From: Thauera humireducens
Lineage (GTDB): Bacteria; Pseudomonadota; Gammaproteobacteria; Burkholderiales; Rhodocyclaceae
NCBI RefSeq assembly: GCF_001051995.2
Contig: NZ_CP014646.1
Location: 3,224,001-3,288,000 of the forward strand
Length of the DNA: 64,000 nucleotides
Reading direction: 5' to 3'
The notes beneath the pieces are model-generated. The model saw only the letters and a program-made list of their open reading frames with translations, searched no databases and was not told the DNA's origin. This document shows positions 27,590-33,878 of this stretch, piece after piece (position 1 is the first letter of the stretch; every line of letters starts with the position of its first letter). Position numbers and translations under genes: made by a program.

Positions 27590-27907
27590 CGCGGCTCAGT
27601 TATCCAGCCTTCCTGTGGATAAGACTGGGGATAGCGACTGGGAAGGTGCGCCAAGCCGTTGTGCGAAAGGAAACTCTGTCGGCTGCTTCAGGAATGGGCG
27701 ACAGTGGCAGCATGCACCTTGAGCGAGTCCTAGGTTTTCCTGGGCAGCAATTCGGCCTCAGCTGCCGGTGGCTTGATGGCGCAGTCAGGCAGCAATGTGC
27801 TGGTCACCTGCCGTTTAAGCGTGAGGCGACGGTGGACGGCGGCTTCTCCACCCTTCCAACTGGAACTACCGACCCAGAGCAGCCGTAGAGCTTTTGGGAA
27901 AGCTGTC
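27590..27907. other. No gene seen
   Basis: About 320 bases between the SRAP stop and an attC-like site. Open frames exist on both strands but show no family resemblance or consistent codon pattern. The last 100 bases contain aagctgtcgttcaacg-type repeats like those at other cassette borders. Confidence 0.3.
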
Positions 27908-27965
27908 GTTCAACGTTGGAATTCAGCGGCTGCCGTAGGCAGTCCGCTGGAATGACTTGTTGGGC
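27908..27965 (-). repeat. attC-like recombination site (cassette end), 58 bp
   Basis: On the minus strand it begins gcccaac (R'' box, RYYYAAC) and ends gttgaac (R' box, GTTRRRY). Between them a hairpin cagcgg-ctgcc-tac-ggcag-ccgctg can form. Length and layout fit a short integron attC. It follows the stop codon of the SnoaL-like gene by 37 bases, as expected for a gene cassette. Confidence 0.75.
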
Positions 27966-28002
27966 GATAGTTCCACTGTTTAGATACAGGGGGACAGTGG
28001 AT

Positions 28003-28563
28003 TTACTTGGGCTGGTACTCAAGTGATGAGTGGTGAAGGTTGATACGCAGATTTCCCGCATCATCTCTGACGTAACCCCACGTTTTGTCAACGGTAGTTA
28101 CTTTCCCATTCTTGTCGGTGAAGTGAACTTTCCCCATCGTAATTGCGCTATTACCATCAATAAAAATAGCAGAGTTCACAGGCTCGCATTTTCTCCAGCC
28201 TTTTAGAGCAAAGCCTGTGTCACTGGGGAAGGCGGTATCGCCACCCACGAAATAAGACAACGCACCAGCACGTGTTGGGCGAAACGTTTGGGGATTCACA
28301 GTAAGCGTTGGCTTAAAGAGGACTGCGCCCATCTGGTAGGCGTAAGCGGAATCAATGACTTTCCCAGCTAGCGCTTTCGCCGCCGCTTGCCCTTCCTTTT
28401 CGTACAAAGCGTTGATATCAAGCAGGGCACTACACCAAGCTCGCTGAGCCGCCACTGCTTCCTTCTCAGTGATTGCCTGATTTACAACGATAGGCTCATT
28501 TGCGGTTGCAATACTCGAAGTAAATGCGGCTACTGCTGTTAATGCTATGAATTTGACTTTCAT
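28003..28563 (-). CDS. Exported SnoaL/NTF2-like protein, gene-cassette position
   Basis: A 186-residue protein with a signal peptide (KFIALTAVAAFTSSIATA, cleavage near TANE). The mature part, with AQRAWCSALLDINALYEKEG, FKPTLTVNPQTFRPTRAGAL and HFTDKNGKVTTVDKTWGYV, has the look of the SnoaL/DUF4440-like fold seen in a family often labelled phosphoribosyl-AMP cyclohydrolase by error. The start has a good ribosome-binding site (aaaggag). It lies between two attC-like sites in the usual cassette orientation: start 50 bases after a gttaggc border, stop just before an attC. It is less GC-rich than its neighbours. Confidence 0.75.
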   Translation of the reverse strand: MKVKFIALTAVAAFTSSIATANEPIVVNQAITEKEAVAAQRAWCSALLDINALYEKEGQAAAKALAGKVIDSAYAYQMGAVLFKPTLTVNPQTFRPTRAGALSYFVGGDTAFPSDTGFALKGWRKCEPVNSAIFIDGNSAITMGKVHFTDKNGKVTTVDKTWGYVRDDAGNLRINLHHSSLEYQPK

Positions 28564-28613
28564 GGTTGAGACTCCTTTGGGTTGAGAAATGGGTTTCTGC
28601 AAATCTTTACTGC

Positions 28614-28697
28614 GCCTAACGAATAGGGTTTATCCCTCGCGCCGCAAGCGCCGTTCGGTGCGCAGGCGCCTGCCGCGAGGGATAAGCCTTGTTGAAC
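28614..28697 (-). repeat. attC-like site joined to the first IS91-type unit, 84 bp
   Basis: Borders are gcctaac on the left and gttgaac on the right (plus strand), matching RYYYAAC and GTTRRRY. The arms tttatccctcgcg and cgcgagggataa pair, as do inner gcgcc/ggcgc stretches, giving a long attC-type hairpin. The same site recurs at 54400-54483; bases 28616-28697 are identical there, and only the outermost border differs (gcctaac against ctctaac). Confidence 0.8.
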
Positions 28698-28956
28698 TGA
28701 ACCGCCGCTCAGGCGGTGATACTGGGGATTCTACGCGCGGGTCATCCACATCGGATAGCGCGCGGCAGGGTCGGGTCAGCAACGAGTATCCGACGCCGCT
28801 GAGCCGCTCGCGACCATCGCCGTAATGGGCCGCGATCGGGTGCCGGCCGTGCATCCGGCGTGCGGTGTCGGTCGCGTTCAGCAGACGGGGGACGTGCCAC
28901 GGCCTGCCGGTGCGGACGTTGCATCGGCAAGGGCCGAGACGGGGGAGCGTGAGTGT

Positions 28957-30141
28957 TCATGGCGGCCCATCCCGACAGCGCGGTGCAGGCGCGGGCGGAT
29001 CGTACCGGCGAGCCATGACGATCTCGACCGTGTGCCAACGCCCGACCCCACAGTGCGGGCAGCATCGCGGGTCCTCACCGCTCACGCGGGCGAGGAAGTC
29101 TGCGGCCGCTTCGATCACCGCCGGCTGCGGTGCCGGCGTCTGGAGTGCCACACGGGCGGCGGCGAGCCGGGCCCGCTTGTGGCCGCAGGCGAGCAGCCCG
29201 TAGTGGCGCAGGCGCTTGAAGCCGGCCGGCAGCACGTGGCGCAGGAAGCGTCCGATGAAGGTGTCGGTCGGCAGGCTGACCGTACGTTTGCCACCGGTCT
29301 GGTTGTCGCGCACCCGAAGGCGCACCTGGCCCGCATCGCAGCCAAGCAGGCGGTCGTTCGAGAGCGCCACGCGGTGCGTGTAGCGGGCAAGGTAGTCGAG
29401 CACCTGGGCGGGTCCGCCGGGCGGCGGCTTGGCGTAGACCACCCAGTCGTGCGCGAGCAGCGCACGACGTCGGGCTTGCCATGCACCCGGCGCAGCGCTC
29501 GGATCGTCGGCCAGCTCGCCGCTGCGGTGGGCCGCGTCGAGCCGCGTGAGGAGCTTGCCGCGAAACACCTTCGAGGCGGCCTGGACGGGAAACAGGAAGC
29601 GCGTACCGCGCGCCGGTGTGCGCCATCTGCCCTCGGCGTCGAGCCCGCCACAGGTGATCAGGGCGTGCACATGCAGGTGCATGCGCAGGTCCTGGCTCCA
29701 GGTGTGGAGCACGAGGCTGAAACCGGGCACGGCGCCCAGCCAGCGCGGGTTGGCGGCGAGCTCGAGCAAGGTGGCCGCCGCACTATCGAACAACGCACCG
29801 TAGAGCCAGCGCGGGTGCCGGATCGCCAGTGGATTGAGCGCGTGGGGCAGCGTGAACACCCAGTGTGCGTAGGGCACCGGCAGCACCTCGCGCAGGCGCG
29901 CCGCACGCCAGGCCTCCTTGGCCCGCGTCTGGCACTGCGGGCAATGGCGGTTGCGACACGAGCGCCAGACATGGCGCTCGGCGCCGCAGTTTGCGCAACG
30001 CTCGCGTACGCCGCCGAGCGCGGCGGTGCGGCAGTCGACGATGGCACGCCAGGCCCGCGCCTGGGTGGGCGACAGCGCATGGCTGCTGCGGTAGCTGCTG
30101 CCGTGCGTGCGCAGGATGCCGGCCAGCGTGGGCCGGTCCAT
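28957..30141 (-). CDS. IS91-family HUH (Y2) transposase, copy 1
   Basis: A 394-residue rolling-circle transposase. In order: an N-terminal zinc-binding part (CANCGAERHVW, then CRNRHCPQC) at residues 49-70, the HUH metal site MHLHVHALITCGG with His157 and His159, and the Y-x3-Y tyrosine pair in DYLARYTHRVALSN at residues 250 and 254. It nicks and joins single-stranded DNA. The gene starts 12 bases after the stop of the upstream recombinase gene, so the two are co-expressed. All motifs are intact and the element should be active. Confidence 0.95.
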   Translation of the reverse strand: MDRPTLAGILRTHGSSYRSSHALSPTQARAWRAIVDCRTAALGGVRERCANCGAERHVWRSCRNRHCPQCQTRAKEAWRAARLREVLPVPYAHWVFTLPHALNPLAIRHPRWLYGALFDSAAATLLELAANPRWLGAVPGFSLVLHTWSQDLRMHLHVHALITCGGLDAEGRWRTPARGTRFLFPVQAASKVFRGKLLTRLDAAHRSGELADDPSAAPGAWQARRRALLAHDWVVYAKPPPGGPAQVLDYLARYTHRVALSNDRLLGCDAGQVRLRVRDNQTGGKRTVSLPTDTFIGRFLRHVLPAGFKRLRHYGLLACGHKRARLAAARVALQTPAPQPAVIEAAADFLARVSGEDPRCCPHCGVGRWHTVEIVMARRYDPPAPAPRCRDGPP

Positions 30142-30153
30142 GGCCGCTCGGCC

Positions 30154-31002
30154 TCAGAGCCGGCGCAGCAGATCGAGCGGGCTGTCGTGGGGGATTGAAC
30201 CCGGACGCGCCAGATGCAGGTAGCGCTGCGTGGTCGACAGGTGGCCGTGGCCCAGGAGCTTCGCGAGCGTGGCAAGATCGACGCCGGCCTCCAGCAGATG
30301 GGTGGCGAAGGCGTGGCGTAGCGTGTGGATGCCGCCCGTCTTGGTGATGCCGGCCCGATCGCGGGCACGGTAGTACGCACGTTGCGCACTGCTGACGTCG
30401 AATGGCCGGGCGGCGTCGGTGGTGCGAGGGAACAGCCAGTCGCGGGGTTTGCAGATGCGCCAATAGACGCGCAGCGCTTCGAGCAGGCTCGGACTGAGCA
30501 GCGTGTAGCGATCCTTGCCACCCTTGCCCGCCACCACCCTGATGCACATGCGATCCGGCGCGCTGTCGATGTCGGCGACGCGCAGCGCGCACACCTCGGA
30601 CACCCGCAGTCCGGCCGCGTAAGCCGTCATCAACAGCGTGCGCGTGCGCAGATTGGCGGCCGCCTCGAACAGGCGCGCCAGTTCCTCGCGCGAGAGGATC
30701 TCCGGCTGACGCTGCGGCGTGTGCGCGTAGGGAATCGTGATGGCCTCGGCCGTGCGGCCCAGCACGATGTCGAAGAAGAACTTCAGGGCGCACACGGCTT
30801 GGTTCACGGTGGTGTAGGCCAGGTGCCGCTCGGTGATCCGGTGCAGCAGCCAGGCCTTCACCTGTGCGGCATCGAGGCGGTCGGGACTGCAGTGGTAGTG
30901 CGCGGCCAACTGCGCCACCACCGACAGGTAGGCCTGCTGCGTGCGCCGTGCCAATCCGCGCAGCACCATCGCGTCGATCATCTGCTGACGTAAGGGGCTC
31001 AT
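30154..31002 (-). CDS. Tyrosine recombinase of the IS91-type unit, copy 1
   Basis: A 282-residue XerC/D-like recombinase starting at ATG 31002 behind an aaggag ribosome-binding site. The N-terminal SAM-like domain is at about 1-85. Catalytic boxes are GLRVSEVCAL (Arg), VAGKGGKDR (Lys), HTLRHAFATHLLE (H-x-x-R), LGHGHLSTTQRYLH (His and Tyr). It lacks the extra helix insertion typical of integron IntI, so it is not an integron integrase by sequence. Pairing of such a gene with an IS91 transposase is seen in other proteobacteria, but its job in the element is unclear. Confidence 0.92.
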   Translation of the reverse strand: MSPLRQQMIDAMVLRGLARRTQQAYLSVVAQLAAHYHCSPDRLDAAQVKAWLLHRITERHLAYTTVNQAVCALKFFFDIVLGRTAEAITIPYAHTPQRQPEILSREELARLFEAAANLRTRTLLMTAYAAGLRVSEVCALRVADIDSAPDRMCIRVVAGKGGKDRYTLLSPSLLEALRVYWRICKPRDWLFPRTTDAARPFDVSSAQRAYYRARDRAGITKTGGIHTLRHAFATHLLEAGVDLATLAKLLGHGHLSTTQRYLHLARPGSIPHDSPLDLLRRL

Positions 31003-31120
31003 GACACTTCTCCTTGAACGCGGGGACATCCCCGGTTTCAAGGTAGGTCGTCGTCGCAGACGTCATGAAAAACGCGGTGGCGCTTGGGTTCGCGGCCACC
31101 GCGTCAGCGGTTTAGTTCAA

Positions 31121-31153
31121 CGTGCTTTATTTTCCGTTTTCTGAGACGACCCC
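31121..31153 (-). repeat. Truncated terminal inverted repeat of a Tn3-family transposon
   Basis: Read on the minus strand from 31153, ggggtcgtctcagaaaacgg followed by aaaataaagcacg matches the 38-base terminal repeats of Tn3-family (Tn21/TnAs type) transposons. The last five bases (usually ctaag) are replaced by the IS91-type unit. The GGGG tip faces right, so the lost transposon body lay to the left, where the unit now sits. No second copy of this repeat is in the window. Confidence 0.85.
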
Positions 31154-31172
31154 AACCAGATGGAGCTAACCT

Positions 31173-31481
31173 GTGATTCTGGCAACCGAAAAACGCGTTC
31201 TGTTTACCGTGATCACCGAAGCGACGCTTGAACAGCCCTTGCTGCGCGAGCTAGATCGCTTGGGCGTTCGTGGCTACACCATTTCTGACGCCCGCGGCAA
31301 AGGCAACCGCGGCGTGCGTGATGCTGCTTGGGGGGAGACCGCGAACATCCGAATCGAAGTCATTTGCACTCGCGAACTTGCCGAACGCGTGCTCGAGTTC
31401 CTGCACAAACACTATTATGCCAACTACGCGATGGTCGCATTCGTGCAGGACGTAGAGGTCATTCGCCTCGACAAGTTCTGA
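31173..31481 (+). CDS. PII-like signalling protein
   Basis: A 102-residue protein starting at GTG 31173 with the ferredoxin-like layout of PII/SbtB-like proteins: KRVLFTVITEATLEQPLLRE, then GVRGYTISDARGKGNRGVRD (T-loop region) and WGETANIRIEVICTRELAER. It lacks the conserved uridylylation Tyr of GlnB, so it belongs to the PII-like group that binds adenine nucleotides and controls neighbouring transporters. It heads a cluster of stress and ion-transport genes, but the transporter it partners is not obvious. Confidence 0.8.
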   Translation: MILATEKRVLFTVITEATLEQPLLRELDRLGVRGYTISDARGKGNRGVRDAAWGETANIRIEVICTRELAERVLEFLHKHYYANYAMVAFVQDVEVIRLDKF

Positions 31482-31551
31482 CCATGCCCCATCGGCACCG
31501 AATGTTCGGAGACGGGGTTGTCCAGACAACAGCATTCATGGGGGGGGGATC

Positions 31552-32427
31552 ATGATGAGTGCGATAAAACGGATCCACGCAGCAACCGATTTTTCTGAGC
31601 TGGGTAACGAAGCAGTGCGTCGAGCAGCGATCATCGCAGCACGCGAGGATGCGGAATTGCTGGTGACCCACGCGTTCCCCCGGCAGAGTGCGTTTGACGC
31701 CGTCTTTGCCGGCGAACACGACCTTCAGGATCGGATGCGTGCCCTAGCCGAGGAAAATCTCGCTGCGCAGATCAAAGCGGCGCAAAGTTGCGGTGCGACT
31801 CGTGCTCGCGGTGAGATCTTGACCGGCTCCGCGCGTCGTGTGCTGGCGGAGACTTCTGACATCTTTCGCCCAGACCTTTGGGTGATCGGAGCGCACGGCA
31901 GCGGTCTGTTACAACAGTTCCTGCTCGGCGGTACAGCAGCGCACATTCTGAACAAGGCCTCGTGTCCGGTACTGGTCACGCGCAGGGCGGTCGAAGGAGA
32001 CTATCGTCGTGCATTGGCTGCGGTGGACCTGGGCCCACGCTCAGAGGCGGTGTTGCGCGCGGCCTTGATCGTGGCGAAGCACGCCGGGGTCAAGTTGCTT
32101 CATGCCTACGCTGCGCCATTCGAGGCCAAGTTGCGGAACAAGCGCTTCCCAGAAACCGAAATCAAGCGTCTGGCGGAAAGGGAGTTCCTTGTTGCCCAGC
32201 GCAACCTCGATGCCCTCCTTGCTGACCCGGAGCTGGTCGGGATCGACATTGAGAGCGAACTCTCACACGGAAAACCCAATACGGTCGTGCCAGATGCGGC
32301 TCGCGCACTCGGCGCGGACGTGATCGTTGTTGGCAGACACGGGGGAGGCCGTATTCGCGAGTCCTTGATCGGGAGCGTTCCGCGCTTTCTTGCCTATTAC
32401 GCCCCCTGCGACGTGCTGGTGGTCTAG
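31552..32427 (+). CDS. Tandem universal stress protein (two UspA domains)
   Basis: A 291-residue protein with two Usp domains, at about 5-140 and 150-290. Each ends in a nucleotide-binding-loop-like segment: GAHGSGLLQQFLLGGTAAHI and VVGRHGGGRIRESLIGSVPR. Usp proteins bind ATP and support survival under stress. It starts at ATG 31552 or 31555. Its end overlaps by four bases the end of the convergent MscS gene. Confidence 0.92.
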   Translation: MMSAIKRIHAATDFSELGNEAVRRAAIIAAREDAELLVTHAFPRQSAFDAVFAGEHDLQDRMRALAEENLAAQIKAAQSCGATRARGEILTGSARRVLAETSDIFRPDLWVIGAHGSGLLQQFLLGGTAAHILNKASCPVLVTRRAVEGDYRRALAAVDLGPRSEAVLRAALIVAKHAGVKLLHAYAAPFEAKLRNKRFPETEIKRLAEREFLVAQRNLDALLADPELVGIDIESELSHGKPNTVVPDAARALGADVIVVGRHGGGRIRESLIGSVPRFLAYYAPCDVLVV

Positions 32428-33314
32428 TTATCAGTCATCAAGCTCGGCGCAGCCCATCCAGTTGCCCCTAAATCAGAACGTTGCCGACTGACTTCGAGCC
32501 AGATCGCTCTGAACACCGACTGTTCGACCTTCAGTCGCATTGCGACCGGGCAGGTTATACGGATGATGAGCATGAGATGCTCAGGATCAACAAAATCCCA
32601 GAGCACCTTGATCCGGCCTGACGAGTAGGAGATGAAGTCCTCGTTCGCGAGTTTACGGAAGTGCGCTTCAGCCTGCTCCTGCCATTCACGGGTCGCAAGT
32701 TCTGCAGCCGTTCTAGCGGTGTCTTCGATGCTGACAAGGTCGCACACCATCGCAGCCGGAACGGGAACCCTCATCAGGTGCAGCACGTATTCGCCGGTGG
32801 GCGATACATTCTTGACCGGTGTGGTCAGCAGCAGGCCGTTGGGAAACTCGACAACCTTCCCCGTGACTTGCCCTGCATGGCCATACTCGGCCAAGGTGGT
32901 CGCGAACATGTCGATATCGACGACTCGGCCGCTGAACAGGCTGGATTCAATAAGGTCTCCTACCTTGAAAGGCCGGACCAGTGTCAGATAGAGGTAGCCG
33001 AGCACACACATCAGCAGTTCCTTGCTGACGATCAGCATAGCACCCGCGACCGCAGCGAGTGACAAGGCAAAGCCCGCGATCGTTGACGCCCAGACCGAAA
33101 TGATCACGAACAATACGACAAACCAGATGGTGTTGCGGACCCACACCAGGTGAACCCGACGCTTCTCGTTGGAGATGACCTCTCCGCGCGCCAGGTAGCG
33201 AGCCCAAAGATGTGTCAGCGTGGCGCCCACCAAAACCATAAGGACGGTTGCGATCGCCCTCTCCCATTGACCAGGAATGGCAATGAAGAGGCGCTCGAGG
33301 CTATCGATTGGCAT
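32424..33314 (-). CDS. MscS-family mechanosensitive channel
   Basis: A 296-residue inner-membrane protein with about three helices in residues 15-115 (TVLMVLVGATLTHLWARYLA; TIWFVVLFVIISVWASTIAG). A pore-lining segment rich in Gly/Ala (LSLAAVAGAMLIVSKELLMC) is followed by RPFKVGDLIESSLFSGRVVD, the family beta-domain start. It releases solutes on hypo-osmotic shock. It lies 3 bases from the psiE-like gene in the same direction, so both are probably co-transcribed. Confidence 0.9.
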   Translation of the reverse strand: MPIDSLERLFIAIPGQWERAIATVLMVLVGATLTHLWARYLARGEVISNEKRRVHLVWVRNTIWFVVLFVIISVWASTIAGFALSLAAVAGAMLIVSKELLMCVLGYLYLTLVRPFKVGDLIESSLFSGRVVDIDMFATTLAEYGHAGQVTGKVVEFPNGLLLTTPVKNVSPTGEYVLHLMRVPVPAAMVCDLVSIEDTARTAAELATREWQEQAEAHFRKLANEDFISYSSGRIKVLWDFVDPEHLMLIIRITCPVAMRLKVEQSVFRAIWLEVSRQRSDLGATGWAAPSLMTDN

Positions 33315-33317
33315 GCG

Positions 33318-33803
33318 TCACCCTTCTCCGCAGACTACTTTGTGCTTTCTCGGTCTGATCACGATCAGGTAGTAGCCAACTGCGAGGGCGAATGTGATCG
33401 CCGCGGTACCGTAGAGATAGCTGGGTTCGACGTCGTTGAAGTCGAGAATGATCACCTTGCGTGAGATCGCCATCAGCGCAGTTCCAAGCACGATCTCCAC
33501 CGCAAGGTGGTGGCTTTTGTCACTCTCGGCGTAAAGGATGATGTTGTGATAGATCTCTATCGCTATCAGAACCGCCATGAAGGCCCCGAAGGTCGCCAGT
33601 ATGTCCTTGATCTCGAGCAGCATGAATGGCGGCGACATCAACCTCTGATACAAGACATAAAGAACGTCGGCGACTCCCCAGATGATCACCAGAACCATGA
33701 TTACCGCCAGCACGCGGGCAACCCGCCCGATGATCCAGTTCAGTAAAGGGATCGTGCCCCCCATGGTCTCTTGCTTAACGCCCTTCTCGTTGCTTGTATT
33801 CAT
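33318..33803 (-). CDS. psiE: PsiE-family membrane protein
   Basis: A 161-residue protein with four hydrophobic helices (RVARVLAVIMVLVIIWGVAD; ATFGAFMAVLIAIEIYHNII; VEIVLGTALMAISRKVIILD; YGTAAITFALAVGYYLIVI), the layout of phosphate-starvation-inducible PsiE. Its biochemical role is unknown. PsiE genes are common in mobile heat- and stress-resistance islands, which fits the company of Usp, MscS and a P-type ATPase here. Confidence 0.88.
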   Translation of the reverse strand: MNTSNEKGVKQETMGGTIPLLNWIIGRVARVLAVIMVLVIIWGVADVLYVLYQRLMSPPFMLLEIKDILATFGAFMAVLIAIEIYHNIILYAESDKSHHLAVEIVLGTALMAISRKVIILDFNDVEPSYLYGTAAITFALAVGYYLIVIRPRKHKVVCGEG

Positions 33804-33878
33804 CTACGCCTGCGTGAAATAACTTGATTCCAAGGGGGTGCGCACCGTTACTCGGCCGGCCCGCGCGAGCCGCCGGTT

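Larger units (their letters stand above)
28692..31121 (-). mobile_element. IS91-type unit with tyrosine recombinase, copy 1
   Basis: A two-gene unit: tyrosine recombinase, then HUH transposase, both on the minus strand. Both tips carry gttgaactRaaccgc as an inverted repeat with one mismatch, and hairpins lie just inside (accgcc/ggcggt at 28701-28717; acgcggtgg/ccaccgcgt near 31072-31105). The downstream end of the transposase side abuts GTTC on the minus strand, the tetranucleotide preferred by IS91. An identical unit lies at 54478-56907. Confidence 0.88.

Noticed and set aside
30154-31002. Tyrosine recombinase as an integron integrase IntI
   Set aside because: It sits next to attC-like sites, but it lacks the extra helix region between the conserved patches that marks IntI, and it is paired with an IS91 transposase.
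31041-31099. Longer N-terminal extension of the recombinase (start at 31041 or beyond)
   Set aside because: An aaggag ribosome-binding site stands just before ATG 31002, and the extension overlaps the hairpin at the element end.
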